Positions 27,853 through 37,474 of a stretch of 64,000 nucleotides of DNA are shown piece by piece. The notes under the pieces were generated by a model. That model saw only the letters and a list, made by a program, of their open reading frames with translations. It did no database searches and was not told where the DNA came from. Source of the stretch: Peribacillus frigoritolerans. GTDB lineage: Bacteria; Bacillota; Bacilli; Bacillales; DSM-1321. Each line of letters begins with the position of its first letter. Position 1 is the stretch's first letter. The stretch covers positions 23,642 through 87,641 of the forward strand of contig NZ_JAUUTW010000024.1 in the NCBI RefSeq assembly GCF_030676415.1, written 5' to 3'. The translations under genes were made by a program, and so were the position numbers.

Positions 27853-27990
27853 CTTTCATCGACTCCCAAAAGAATGAATTTTCCGAACAGTTAGTTTATC
27901 TTATTTCTGTAAGCGTTTTTCTATGTTAATTATACCATGAACGTTGTTATATAACTGTTCTTATTTCTGCTAACAGTGCTGAGCATTATG

Positions 27991-28021
27991 AGGTCGACCA
28001 GTAAAAATTACTGGTCGACCT
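27991..28021. repeat. palindrome GGTCGACC-type, copy 1
   Basis: AGGTCGACCAGTAA pairs perfectly with TTACTGGTCGACCT around a short AT loop. The same stem occurs at 49042-49071, where a T-tract follows. Here no T-tract follows on either strand. It sits between the divergent P4H and kinase-like genes. Confidence 0.8.
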
Positions 28022-28332
28022 GGCACTTGACTATAGCAAACTCTAATCTTTTACATAAAATATAGTAAGCTATCAATATGCACATTTTTGTGCAAGTTTT
28101 ATCATTCTACTTCTATAGATGGGCTTTTTCAAAAAAATGTTGTTATATCAGCTATTCTTTCAACACTATAATCATTAATGGAAGACGTTTCCTTTCATAA
28201 TGAGCACAATCATAAGGGGACGCAGGTTTATCACCCGTTATCACCACTACGGAGCTGTTGAAGAAACTTAAAGAAAAAGAAAAAAGGATAAAAAGTAAGA
28301 GTATGATAGGAAATGTGAAGGAGTGATCGAAA

Positions 28333-28902
28333 GTGGAGGACTTTAAATCTATCTGTGTTATTGAAGGGATTAAAAAAGTAGATGTAATAAAAAATCCAAC
28401 GTCGTTTCCACTGATTGGTAAGGGGGCGCAAGGGGCCGTTTTTAAAATTTCTTCAGACAAGTGTGTGAAAATTTGTGCAAAACCAGAATATGCCGTTAAA
28501 GAGGGGAATGTATTGAAAATTGCACAGGAGTCTCCCACTATTCCACGGCTTTATGAGGTGGGGCAAAACTATATTATTATGGAATATCTTGAGGGGCCAA
28601 CTTTATTCCAATATTTGGAATCTGGAGGGGTTCTATCCGAAAAATTGATGAGGCAAATTCTTTTTGTGCTAAAAGAAATGAAGCGTTTAAAATTTACCAG
28701 ATTGGATGCTGATTTGCGCCACATTATTGTAACTAAGGAAGAGGAATTAAAAGTAATAGATCATTATAGCTCCTATACAAGGATTCGAAACAGGCCAGAG
28801 TTGATATTCAAAGGTTTTAAAAAGTTGGGTCTATTACCATTGTTCTTGGAAAAGTTAAAAGAAATGGATCCCGAATCCTATATGGAATGGAAGGATTTAT
28901 AG
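28333..28902 (+). CDS. short atypical protein-kinase-like protein (YrzF-like), copy A
   Basis: The 189-residue protein is a minimal kinase fold. It has a Gly-rich loop IGKGAQGAVF at residues 28-37, the presumed ATP Lys in CVKICAK near 46, a hinge MEYLEGPT at 83-90, a catalytic-loop equivalent DADLRHIIVT at 125-134, and IDH at 142-144 where Hanks kinases have DFG. It resembles the B. subtilis putative kinase YrzF (DIHLRN, IDV). The GTG at 28333 is weakly supported. It belongs to a family of three such genes in this island (32512, 39165). Activity and substrate are unknown. Confidence 0.75.
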   Translation: MEDFKSICVIEGIKKVDVIKNPTSFPLIGKGAQGAVFKISSDKCVKICAKPEYAVKEGNVLKIAQESPTIPRLYEVGQNYIIMEYLEGPTLFQYLESGGVLSEKLMRQILFVLKEMKRLKFTRLDADLRHIIVTKEEELKVIDHYSSYTRIRNRPELIFKGFKKLGLLPLFLEKLKEMDPESYMEWKDL

Positions 28903-28906
28903 ATAA

Positions 28907-28950
28907 AAAAAGTAACCCCTTTATAGCTAATAAGGAGTTACTTTTTTCTG
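28907..28950. terminator. bidirectional terminator between kinase A and the HipA-like operon
   Basis: AAAAAAGTAAC-CCCTT pairs with AAGGA-GTTACTTTTTT around a small loop. The genes on either side are convergent, and the A/T flanks let it end both transcripts. Confidence 0.82.
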
Positions 28951-28965
28951 TGGAAAAAACCAGTG

Positions 28966-29754
28966 TCATTTTGGATTACTATGATGCTGGATGATACGAT
29001 CAACGATATCTGGCAATTTATTTTTCTGTTCTAAAAGAAACTTGTAGAGAGCATCTCTATCCTTCGAACTCACATTCCACTCTTTAGGGATGGATTCGAT
29101 CACTTGATGGATCGAATTGTTCGGCAAGTTCACTATTTTTTCTATAAACGATGTAAGCTCTTTGTGATCATCAAGAAGAGAGAAGGCCCATTTATAAAAA
29201 GGCCAATGGTAGTTATATACCGGTGTTTCACTTAGCGTTTGAGCAGACCATTGGTAACGTCCCGGAAAAACTCTGCCATGATCAATCATATGGACATAAT
29301 AGCCGCCATCACTGAGATTTTCCAAAATGACATTCATCGTACCTCGGTCAGAGTTATTCACCCATTGGTCGAATACCGTTATACCGGCAAGCATATCTCG
29401 GTTTTTAACATCCGTCTTAGTGGGAGGATTTTCTCTAACATTCTCGAAAACTGTACTGTTTTTAATATAAACACAGCCATATTGGTATCCAGAACTATAG
29501 TTGTGTTTAGTGGATTGTAATTCAGGAGTTTTCTTGATGAATTCATCCGGTATATATACAAGATCAAATGGGATAACGGGAAGTGAAAGGAGCTCAGCCA
29601 ATTTGCCGATCAGGTATTCATTGACCACTTCTTTTTCTCTTCCTTTCTTAGTATCGAACCACTTCACGACATATTCTTTACCATCGCTGAAAAGAATGAC
29701 ATGTGCGGTTCCGCCCCTTAATGTTTGTACATATCGAACTGGATATTTTGTCAT
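28966..29754 (-). CDS. HipA-like kinase domain protein
   Basis: This 262-residue protein resembles the HipA-like kinase family found in bacilli without a HipB partner. It begins with a G-loop-like GGTAHVILFSDGKEYVVKW (Lys at about residue 31). In the middle is DQWVNNSDRGTMNVIL, reminiscent of the HipA catalytic Asp/Asn segment, then HMIDHGRVFPG, where IDH would be the Mg-binding Asp. A helical C-terminal part follows. The ATG at 29754 follows AAAGGAGACAAAG. It is the last gene of a minus-strand run NUDIX, glycosyltransferase, broken HipA-like, HipA-like. A toxin role is not supported; association with surface glycan genes is by context. Confidence 0.72.
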   Translation of the reverse strand: MTKYPVRYVQTLRGGTAHVILFSDGKEYVVKWFDTKKGREKEVVNEYLIGKLAELLSLPVIPFDLVYIPDEFIKKTPELQSTKHNYSSGYQYGCVYIKNSTVFENVRENPPTKTDVKNRDMLAGITVFDQWVNNSDRGTMNVILENLSDGGYYVHMIDHGRVFPGRYQWSAQTLSETPVYNYHWPFYKWAFSLLDDHKELTSFIEKIVNLPNNSIHQVIESIPKEWNVSSKDRDALYKFLLEQKNKLPDIVDRIIQHHSNPK

Positions 29755-29789
29755 ATCACTTTGTCTCCTTTAAAAATATTTGTCTAGCT

Positions 29790-30598
29790 CTATTTCTTTT
29801 TTACCTTATCTTTTTTATTAACCATATTGCTCTTGTATTGATCGATGAAATTGGTTATAAGATTCGGTAAATGACTTTTCTGTTCTACAAGAAATTTGTA
29901 CAGCGCTTTACTTTCCTCCTTCGAGACTCCCCACTCTACAGGGATGGATTGGGTAACTTCTAAGTTAAATTTGTTTGAAAGGGATACAATTTTTTCTACA
30001 AATGATATAAAATCTTCTTCATTTAACATAGAGAAGGCCCATCGGTAAGTTTCTTGGTAAGGGATTAAGTTTCTGAGAAAGCGTTTTTGCAGATTACTGA
30101 TATCCACCCGGAAAACATGTTCCATGATCAATCAAATTGACAAAATAGCCGCCTTCACTAAGCTGGAACAGAAGGAAAATGCTTATGGTCCAATCGATGT
30201 TATTTACCCAAAGATCGACCATTGCGGCAAGCATATCGTGATTTTTCACTTACGTCTTGGATGGAAAAGCTTTAAATACTTCATCTAGTGCAATACTGTT
30301 TTCGATAAATAAACACGCATATTGGCATCCTGAACTAAATTTGTATTTTTTGAAATGTAAATTAGGAGTATTTTTTATGATTTCGTCTGGAGAATATACT
30401 AGTCCGAAGGGGACAAAAGAAAGGGAAGTAACATTGCTAATTTACCGACCACATACTCATTTACTACTTACTTGGCTCTTTTATATTCAGTACCATTCAT
30501 TTCACCACATACTTTTTACCGTCGCTAAAAAGAATGACATGTACCGTTCCACCAATTAAAGTTTGTATGAGCTCAACTGGATATTTGGACTGACCCAT
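29790..30598 (-). pseudogene. decayed paralogue of the HipA-like kinase gene
   Basis: From an ATG at 30598 the minus strand encodes KYPVELIQTLIGGTVHVIL then FSDGKKYVVK before a stop, clearly parallel to the intact neighbour. Around 30130 the segment LIDHGTCFPGGYQ appears in another frame. The final 100 residues (AFSMLNEEDF, SIPVEWGVSKEESKALYKFL) are again in frame to the stop at 29790. Several frameshifts and stops separate these parts. The remnant starts 11 bases after the glycosyltransferase stop, so it was once part of that operon. Confidence 0.85.
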
Positions 30599-30608
30599 GG
30601 TTTCCATG

Positions 30609-31697
30609 TCAATTAACTTCGTCATTTTTTTCTATTAAGCTGTATAACCTTTGTTGTTCGATGATTTGTTTATTCAAATCAAAATTTTCATCAATAACCT
30701 GTCTTGCACTTCTGGTATATCTCTTCCATACTCTTGGATGACTCAGGAAATATTTTATACCTTGGGCCAATTTTAAATCATCTTTCTCAGGAACTAGGTA
30801 TCCTGTTTTTTTATGCTCAATCAATTCCGGAATCCCTCCATGAAAGGTGGAGATGACTGGTAAACCGCTTGCCATGGCTTCTTTTAATGCATTTGGGATC
30901 CCTTCTACATCGCCATCTTCTCCCGTTTCACTGGCAAGGCAAAAGAGATGGGAATCTCTTAATTCCTTAGAAATTTGGTTAGAATCCATTGGCCCCCTAA
31001 GAAAAACATGTTCGTTTAATTGGTTTTCATCAATGAAAACTCTTATCTTCTCCTCATCTTCACCTGTCCCAATGATGTGCAGTGTCGTTCTTGGGTATTC
31101 CTGATGAATCCGTTGAAAAGCCTTCAAAAGCGTAAGGAATCCTTTTTTCTCGACAAGTCTGGCTACGGACAAGATTCGGATTTCACCTTCCTTAGGTAGG
31201 GAACGTTGGACATATGGGTATAAATCTAAATTTAGACCGCCATATAATACATGTATCTTATCTTCCTTAAACCCTAATTTTTTTAATTCCTCTGCAAGAA
31301 AATGGCAAACTGCAAAACAACCAGCACCATGTTTTACTAAATTTTGATATCGGAGGACGTTTTTACGAAATCTCTTATATGTTTGAGTGGATGAATCACG
31401 TCCTCGAAAATGCACAATCAAAGGAATATCATACTCTATAGCTGTTGGTAAAATATCGATGGAATGTTTCCCTTGATGAGCGTGAATCGCTACGACATTT
31501 TGCTCCTTAAAGAAGGCTTCAAGGTCTTGAATTTCACTTAAATTAAAATAATGCTCAAACTGATATTGAACATTATCGCTATTTGGGTAAGGTCCTATTA
31601 CAATAGGCCGATATTGATCCAACATAATGATCTGATTGTACATAAATCCTTGATTTATTTTAATAGGTTCTCTAATGTAAAAAGCGATTGCCTTCAC
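30609..31697 (-). CDS. GT4 glycosyltransferase, copy 1 (CotSA/YtcC-like)
   Basis: The frame is open to 31796, but the GTG at 31697 is preferred. It lies nine bases after the NUDIX stop with AAGGAAG before it, and the resulting N-terminus VKAIAFYIREPIKINQGFMY matches its paralogue at 42577. The 362-residue protein is a GT-B enzyme with HAHQGKHSIDILP in the N-lobe, ILSVARLVEKKGF at the domain boundary and the GT4 motif EGIPNALKE (EX7E) followed by AMASGLPVIS. The donor is probably a nucleotide sugar supplied by the neighbouring GtaB/Ugd/epimerase genes. The acceptor is unknown. Confidence 0.88.
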   Translation of the reverse strand: MKAIAFYIREPIKINQGFMYNQIIMLDQYRPIVIGPYPNSDNVQYQFEHYFNLSEIQDLEAFFKEQNVVAIHAHQGKHSIDILPTAIEYDIPLIVHFRGRDSSTQTYKRFRKNVLRYQNLVKHGAGCFAVCHFLAEELKKLGFKEDKIHVLYGGLNLDLYPYVQRSLPKEGEIRILSVARLVEKKGFLTLLKAFQRIHQEYPRTTLHIIGTGEDEEKIRVFIDENQLNEHVFLRGPMDSNQISKELRDSHLFCLASETGEDGDVEGIPNALKEAMASGLPVISTFHGGIPELIEHKKTGYLVPEKDDLKLAQGIKYFLSHPRVWKRYTRSARQVIDENFDLNKQIIEQQRLYSLIEKNDEVN

Positions 31698-31705
31698 TAT
31701 TTCAT

Positions 31706-32170
31706 TCACTTCCTTCTCTCTAAAATCAAATCTTCGATAAAACTTTGAAATATTTGTCGATCTCGTTCCGTTAAATCTTTCGGAAAGGCGGACCATTTAA
31801 AAAATTGAACCTTTTGTATTTCTATATCATCAGGTTTTAAATCTCCGCTGAGTATGTCTTCGGTCACGTAAGCAATGTTGACTGGAAAGTATTCATCACC
31901 ATTAGGCAGCTTCGTAAAATATTCCTTACCTGAAAAAACGCCGATTAATTGAAGGTTACCAATGTTAATTCCTGTTTCCTCCAAAATTTCACGTCTGCAT
32001 GCCTCTTCCGCAGATTCTCCTAATTCGATAAAGCCGCCTGGCAATTTCCACATTTTATCGGATTGTACCATCAGAAAACGGCTGTTCTGATCGATAACCA
32101 AAACGGTGACCCCAGTAAGTATCAAAGCTCTAGTCCCAACGAGAGCACGTAAATCTTCAATGTATCCCAT
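31706..32170 (-). CDS. NUDIX hydrolase, copy 1
   Basis: The 154-residue protein carries a full NUDIX box: GGFIELGESAEEACRREILEE around residues 47-67, plus TG, matching GX5EX7REUXEEXGU. NUDIX enzymes cleave nucleoside diphosphates linked to another moiety, including nucleotide sugars. The N-terminal MGYIEDLRALVGTRALILTG is shared with the second copy at 43837, so this extension is a family trait. The ATG at 32170 follows AGGAGACTTGAG. It heads a minus-strand operon with a GT4 gene, a pairing that is repeated elsewhere in this island. Confidence 0.92.
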   Translation of the reverse strand: MGYIEDLRALVGTRALILTGVTVLVIDQNSRFLMVQSDKMWKLPGGFIELGESAEEACRREILEETGINIGNLQLIGVFSGKEYFTKLPNGDEYFPVNIAYVTEDILSGDLKPDDIEIQKVQFFKWSAFPKDLTERDRQIFQSFIEDLILERRK

Positions 32171-32511
32171 CTCAAGTCTCCTTTCTGATCATTTCCTTTC
32201 TGGTTATTCCACTTTTATAGTAAATGCAAAATGGAAAAGATTCGAAACGGACAAGTACATATTTTTGTATGTTTTTTGTAAAGTTCTTAATTGTATGTGT
32301 ATGTGCATAAGACATTGAAGAAATGCTGGGAAAAGCTTTCCTTCCGTGAATTATCACCAATTACTAATAGGTTCCGTCTCGTTCTTAAGAACCCAGTAAA
32401 AGAGGGTATGACTTAATTTTGTAAAAAGTGTTATTAACCTAAAGCAACAAATCGATGATTTCATATTATAGTTTATGGTTATTAAAAAGAAGAAAAGAGG
32501 TGAAAGATTAG

Positions 32512-33108
32512 ATGGATGATTTTAAATCAATAAAGGTTGAGAGAATAGAAAAGAACGGTAAAAAAGAACTTATTATTCATAATCCAACCACATTAAAACT
32601 GATTGGGGAAGGAAGTCAAGGTGCAGTTTTTCAGCTTGATGAAGATATTTGCGTAAAAATTTATGTCAATCCAAATGCAGCAACTAAAGAGGGGAAAGCA
32701 CTTGAAGCAGCGAAGGAAACTCATATTGTTCCAAGGTTATATGAAGTCGGACCAAACTATGTAATTATGGAGTATTTAAAAGGTCCCAATCTAAAAGATT
32801 ATTTGAAAGGAAAGCAAGATATTCCAGAATCGATTACAGAACAAATCATAATGATTCGAAAGGAACTTAAGAGAGTTGGATTTATTAGAATCAAGACCTC
32901 AATCGGACATTTTGTTGTAACAAAGGGAAATGTGCTGAAAGCAATCGATCATTCAGATGGCCTCACAATGAATGATCCATATAATCCGAAGATGTTTCGT
33001 GATCTAAAGAAATTGGGGTTATTGGATACATTCCTGGAACAAGCAAAGAAAATCGATCCTGAATCATATGAAGACTGGCAGAAAAATATCGATTTCAATG
33101 CGATATAG
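32512..33108 (+). CDS. short atypical kinase-like protein, copy B, degenerate catalytic loop
   Basis: This 198-residue paralogue keeps the Gly-rich loop IGEGSQGAVF (31-40), the Lys in ICVKIYV (49), the hinge MEYLKGPN (87-94) and IDH (145-147). Where its relatives have D-A-P-L-R-H it reads K-T-S-I-G-H (128-133), losing the Asp and Arg. That makes it the strongest pseudokinase candidate of the set. The ATG at 32512 follows AGGTGAAAG. It stands alone, divergent from the NUDIX-led operon, with about 340 gene-free bases between. Confidence 0.75.
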   Translation: MDDFKSIKVERIEKNGKKELIIHNPTTLKLIGEGSQGAVFQLDEDICVKIYVNPNAATKEGKALEAAKETHIVPRLYEVGPNYVIMEYLKGPNLKDYLKGKQDIPESITEQIIMIRKELKRVGFIRIKTSIGHFVVTKGNVLKAIDHSDGLTMNDPYNPKMFRDLKKLGLLDTFLEQAKKIDPESYEDWQKNIDFNAI

Positions 33109-33239
33109 GAAACCTACCTGATAGGATGACAAAATGGGGAAATGACTTCAGCAAAGGCTTTAACCGGTGCAAGTATGGTATACTTCAAAAAAATTTATGA
33201 TGAATTCCTCACAAAACCAATTATGTTATACAAGCAGGA

Positions 33240-33292
33240 AAATCTAAAAAAGTCGATTCCTTACGTAAAGGAGTTCGACTTTTTAGATTGGA
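33240..33292 (+). terminator. terminator-like hairpin after kinase B
   Basis: AATCTAAAAAAGTCGA-TCCTT pairs with AAGGA-TCGACTTTTTAGATT over about 20 bp with a small bulge. The T-run is inside the stem, so it may act in both directions. Confidence 0.7.
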
Positions 33293-33476
33293 ATCTCTAG
33301 ACTATAAAATTTGTGAAATGGGCGGTATTATTACTCCCGTTCGTAAAAGTACACGTTCGCGAACGGTGGCGTTTTTTCCTGAAACAGCCATTTTTAACGA
33401 TCCTAAAAGTACGAAACTTGTTTACATTGTACGAACGTTTTAAAGGCGTCATTTATATTTTTTAAAAATGAAAACG

Positions 33477-33975
33477 CTAAATATTATTTTTAGTGCATTG
33501 TTTTTCTTCTTCGTTAATACCTTTGTAGCGTAGAGTGACAGATGGATGGGAATGATGCAGGATCTGTTGCAGCATGGCAATATCCTTCGTGGCTTTGTAA
33601 AACCAATTGCCAAATGTGTTTCGTAAGGTATGATTTCTTACATACTCCACGCCAGCAAACTCTGCGGCCTAATTTAACTGCCGTAGGCTTAAGTAGGAGT
33701 AATAGGAGGGGGCCCCCTTCCTAGAGATGGGATTAAGGTAAGGACTCTAGACGTTTTTCGTATAGTCATAGACCTCCTGAAAGCAATTCGCGATATACAT
33801 GTCGCGAATTTTTTGTGTTTTGCCTTCTTTGACCCGGATAATTTTGTTTTTTTGCATTTGAGTTCCAGGATCTGTTCCGTGGTTAGTCGGTGCAGGTCTC
33901 AGACACGGAAGCCGGTTTCACAGTATTCCCCACTCCTGTCCGACAAATGTGCATCCAAATTATTTGAGACTCTTC
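33477..33975 (-). pseudogene. tyrosine recombinase (integrase) remnant
   Basis: On the minus strand, 33970-33740 reads in shifting frames as YCETGFRV then LTTEQILELK, NKIIRVKEGKTQKIRDMYIA and FQEVYDY. Bases 33680-33477 read EFAGVEYVRNHTLRNTFGNW, FYKATKDIAMLQQILHHSHP and SVTLRYKGINEEE before a stop. These are the catalytic half of a phage-type tyrosine recombinase, including the H-x-x-R, second His and nucleophile Tyr regions. In-frame stops and frameshifts have killed it. It marks an old integration event inside the island. Confidence 0.8.
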
Positions 33976-34298
33976 AAAAGGGTAGAGAAACCAACTTCAA
34001 AGATATCGAAGTAGTTGGTGTAGGGCGTGTTCCTGCATAAATCGAAACCTTTGCGTCGATGGTGCCCACGGGAACCAGCCGATGGATGTAAATGGAGCGG
34101 AATGATTCATTAGAAATGTATCCAATATGCCAAGTTTTGCACTTCATGTACGGAGAAAGTAGTAGTTTTGCCCTAACCCCTACAAGGTTGATAAGAGTTG
34201 TTGCTTTAGGAGCTAGTTAATAAAATGCCTAAACTATATCCATTTCAACATAAATCGTACTCTTAGTTATCACGCCTGATAACAATTTAATTAAAATT

Positions 34299-34328
34299 GG
34301 AGGGGGAAATAAACCTCCTCTTTTTATT
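34299..34328 (+). terminator. terminator-like hairpin
   Basis: GGAGG and CCTCC flank an AT-rich loop and are followed by TCTTTTTATT. No intact plus-strand gene precedes it. Confidence 0.55.
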
Positions 34329-34638
34329 GTCTTCTCAAATATTAGATTAAGAATTTAATAGTAAAAATTCCCCCCCCTCAAAATCATGAATACAGTCCAT
34401 CATATATTTGGATATAAAGGGGAACGGAGAGGTATAAAAATCCCTTAAAAACTAATCACTAAAAACGGGACCTGCGATACCCATTACATTAATAAAAGAA
34501 ATTGTTGCTCTCATTTCTGACAGCTGGAGTTTTTCAAAGAAAGAAACAAAGGAAATCGTTTAGGCGACTGAAACCGCAAAAAAGCTCACACAGTGGTTTA
34601 TCTGAACCGTATATCGACCATTACACTAAAACCATCGT

Positions 34639-34675
34639 AACTCCATTGCATAAGAAGTGTAATGGAGTTTTTTAT
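34639..34675 (+). terminator. terminator-like hairpin
   Basis: AACTCCATT / AATGGAGTT with a 13-base loop is followed by TTTTATTT. The gene it once served is gone or unrecognised. Confidence 0.65.
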
Positions 34676-34844
34676 TTGGCCACTAACCGACAGGTTGCGA
34701 GGCCGGCCACAGCCAGATTAGGATTCTTACATGTATAGCCTACCAGTCCCTGTTAAATAAAAATGGACTAATTGGGCTACTAACTAGACCGGAAGTTGTC
34801 CTATTGCATATAAAGGATTAATGAATGCAAAAGGGAGGCAGCTT

Positions 34845-35750
34845 ATGAAAATCCGAAAGGCCATTATTCCGGCCGCAGGTCTCGGGACCCGATTTTTGCC
34901 TGCAACAAAAGCTCAGGCTAAGGAAATGCTTCCGATTGTTGATAAACCAACGATTCAATATATTGTTGAAGAAGCAGTAGCCTCGGGTATAGAGGAAATT
35001 ATTATCATAATCGGTAGAGGAAAAAGATCAATAGAGGATCATTTTGATAAATCCTATGAGTTGGAAGATGCACTTTTAAGAAAGAATCAGCTCGATATTT
35101 TAGAGGAAGTTCAGAAAATATCTAGTTTGGCAAATATCTATTATGTCCGTCAAAAGGAACCGATGGGGCTAGGACATGCAATTCTCTGTGCTAAAAGCTT
35201 CATTGGAAATGAACCCTTTGCTGTTTTGTTAGGGGATGACATCGTAATGTCTAAAACACCCTGTCTGAAACAAATCATCAGTGTTTTTGAGTATTGTAAC
35301 AGTTCCGTCGTAGCTGTTCAGAATGTACCGGAAAAGGATGTCAGTAAATATGGAATTATTAAGCCAAAAGGGACAATGATTGAGCCTAACCTTTTTCATA
35401 TCGATTCTTTGGTGGAAAAACCGAAAAGGGAAGACGCTCCTTCCAGATATGCGATAATGGGACGTTATGTTTTTAGACCTGAGATTTTTGAAACACTATC
35501 AAAGCTTCCGGTTGAACATGGTAATGAATTACAACTTACTGATGCCATAAATGAGCTAAATAAGCAGCAGGCCGTATTAGCATATAACTTTGAGGGAAAC
35601 CGATATGATATTGGCGATAAAGTTGGATTCATTAAGGCAACAATAGACTTTGCTTTGCGCAGGGATGATATAAGAGACGAGGTACTTTCCTATTTAAGTG
35701 ATGTAAATAAGAAAGAAAACCTTCAAATTATAAAGAGAGAGCTTGAATAA
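34845..35750 (+). CDS. gtaB: UTP-glucose-1-phosphate uridylyltransferase
   Basis: The enzyme makes UDP-glucose from Glc1P and UTP. The 301-residue product starts at ATG 34845 after GGGAGG; the upstream ATG at 34821 would add eight residues without family support. The motif IPAAGLGTRFLPATKAQAKEM lies near residue 7, followed by VDKPTIQYIVEE, GLGHAILCAK, LLGDDIV and LVEKPKREDAPS. It overlaps nothing but lies one base before the dehydrogenase ATG, so both act together towards UDP-glucuronate. B. subtilis has GtaB plus sporulation paralogues such as YtdA; the context here favours a paralogue dedicated to the surface-glycan island. Confidence 0.93.
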   Translation: MKIRKAIIPAAGLGTRFLPATKAQAKEMLPIVDKPTIQYIVEEAVASGIEEIIIIIGRGKRSIEDHFDKSYELEDALLRKNQLDILEEVQKISSLANIYYVRQKEPMGLGHAILCAKSFIGNEPFAVLLGDDIVMSKTPCLKQIISVFEYCNSSVVAVQNVPEKDVSKYGIIKPKGTMIEPNLFHIDSLVEKPKREDAPSRYAIMGRYVFRPEIFETLSKLPVEHGNELQLTDAINELNKQQAVLAYNFEGNRYDIGDKVGFIKATIDFALRRDDIRDEVLSYLSDVNKKENLQIIKRELE

Positions 35751-35751
35751 T

Positions 35752-37071
35752 ATGAAAATAGCTGTTTTGGGTACAGGTTATGTCGGGCTGTCCACTGGTG
35801 TTTGTTTGTCAGAAATAGGGCATAGTGTCATTTGTATCGATACAGATGAACAGAAAATTAAAAGTTTACGTCAAGGGATTTCTCCAATATATGAACCGGG
35901 TCTGGAGAATTTGCTTGCTCAAAATGCTGCAGCGGGTAGACTGATATTTACAACATCTCATCGAGAAGCGCTAAATGGTGCCGAGATTATCATCATTGCC
36001 GTAGGAACACCGCAAATGGAGGATGGGGGAGCAGATTTATCGTATATTGTGCAAGCCGCGAAGGATATTGCTGCGAACCTAGTACAGAGTTCAGTAGTCG
36101 TTATAAAAAGTACAGTGCCAGTTGGTACGAATGATTTTATTAAAAAAATTATGGAAGAACTTTGTAACGAAAGGGTCACCTTTGATATGGTTTCAAATCC
36201 TGAATTTTTAAGACAAGGGTCAGCCGTTATGGATACAATGCAAGCAGATCGAATCATCATCGGTTCTGAAAATGATGAGGCGTCTAAGAAAGTACAAGAA
36301 ATGTATCGTCCGTTAAATGTACCATTTATACTAACAAGTATTAGAAGTGCGGAAATGATTAAGTATGCTTCTAATGCCTTTTTGGCGACTAAGATTAGCT
36401 TTATCAATGAAGTTGCCAATTTATGCGGAGCAGTAGGTGCAGATGTTAAAGATGTAGCAAAGGGAATGGGAAAAGATAAAAGGATTGGAGAAGCTTTTTT
36501 ACAGCCCGGTATTGGTTATGGAGGATCTTGTTTTCCAAAGGATGTTAAAGCGTTGCTTCATACTGCCAAGTTAAATGGAGTACATTTTTCCCTGTTAAAA
36601 GAAACAGTAGCGATTAATGATTTTCAGCAGGAACTCCTTGTAACGAAAGCAATAAATCGCTTGGGGGATTTAAAAGGGAAAAAGGTTGCAATGCTTGGTC
36701 TTGCTTTCAAGCCAGAGACAGACGATATGAGGGAAGCGCCATCAATCAAAATTGCGCGTTCATTAACTAAACTTGGAGCAGAAGTGGTTGCTTATGATCC
36801 GGTTGCAATAGATAATGCGAAGAAAATATTAGGGAATACAATTAGATTTGCAAGCTCAGTAAGCGAAGCGACAGTGGATGCGGATGCTGTATTTATTGTT
36901 ACCGAATGGAATGAATTTAGACATTTAGATCTGGGGACATTGATGAACACAATGAGACAACCGATTGTTTTTGATGGAAGAAATTGTCTTGAAGAAGATC
37001 GAATCAGAGCGTGCAAGAAAATTGAATATTATCCAATAGGAAGACCAGCAATTGTTATTGGTATGACATAA
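35752..37071 (+). CDS. UDP-glucose 6-dehydrogenase
   Basis: This enzyme oxidises UDP-glucose to UDP-glucuronate with two NAD+. The 439-residue protein has the Rossmann motif VLGTGYVGLSTG (residues 5-16), TVPVGT, the linker FLRQGSAV, and the catalytic Cys in GYGGSCFPKDVKAL near 260, then GLAFKPETDDMREAPS. The ATG at 35752 follows AAGAGAGAGC; the open frame from 35743 adds three residues at a TTG. It is coupled to gtaB and is comparable to B. subtilis TuaD or YtcA. Confidence 0.94.
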   Translation: MKIAVLGTGYVGLSTGVCLSEIGHSVICIDTDEQKIKSLRQGISPIYEPGLENLLAQNAAAGRLIFTTSHREALNGAEIIIIAVGTPQMEDGGADLSYIVQAAKDIAANLVQSSVVVIKSTVPVGTNDFIKKIMEELCNERVTFDMVSNPEFLRQGSAVMDTMQADRIIIGSENDEASKKVQEMYRPLNVPFILTSIRSAEMIKYASNAFLATKISFINEVANLCGAVGADVKDVAKGMGKDKRIGEAFLQPGIGYGGSCFPKDVKALLHTAKLNGVHFSLLKETVAINDFQQELLVTKAINRLGDLKGKKVAMLGLAFKPETDDMREAPSIKIARSLTKLGAEVVAYDPVAIDNAKKILGNTIRFASSVSEATVDADAVFIVTEWNEFRHLDLGTLMNTMRQPIVFDGRNCLEEDRIRACKKIEYYPIGRPAIVIGMT

Positions 37072-37185
37072 AGCGAAAACATTTTATAACACTTCATTAA
37101 CTCGACATGATTTTTTAAAGACTTAAGTTAACTTAACCATTCAAAGAGGGAGTTGTTATTCTATAGGCGGGCAAACTGGCAATGC

Positions 37186-37218
37186 AGCACCTTTGATAGT
37201 TCTTGGGTGCTTTTTTAT
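37186..37218 (+). terminator. terminator after the gtaB-ugd pair
   Basis: AGCACC / GGTGCT with a 14-base loop is followed by TTTTTATATTTC. The 37219-37474 stretch contains no other gene and probably holds the promoter of the next glycosyltransferase. Confidence 0.62.
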
Positions 37219-37474
37219 ATTTCTTTAAATAGTAGAAAAATCTTCATCGACCACCATAGATCAACGTCAACTATTAACATGTTGTATTATTATCATTGTT
37301 TGCAAATAATCTTGTGTCATAGCACTTACTTCAATCCCCATTAGGCAAACGCATACTCCCTGCCATTTAGCTTTACTTTATGTTATTAGTCCATGCGTAC
37401 CTATAGAGTCCTGCATAATATACTTGAAAAGATCCAGGAAATTTGCGTACTATGCTTGAAAGGAGAACATTTAT

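Larger units (their letters stand above)
33976..34844. other. gene-poor segment before the UDP-sugar genes
   Basis: No intact gene is recognised. It contains an inverted repeat ACCAACTTC...GAAGTAGTTGGT near 33990-34019, two terminator-like hairpins annotated separately and short out-of-frame fragments. It probably represents further decay around the old recombinase. Confidence 0.5.

Noticed and set aside
28966..30598. HipBA toxin-antitoxin system
   Set aside because: There is no HipB-like HTH gene; the gene order (NUDIX, GT4, HipA-like) points elsewhere.
34785..34816. Possible sigma-K promoter before gtaB (GACC, 16 bp, CATATAAAG)
   Set aside because: The -10 element matches the consensus only partly and such AT-rich matches are frequent by chance; sporulation control is left as inference from gene content.
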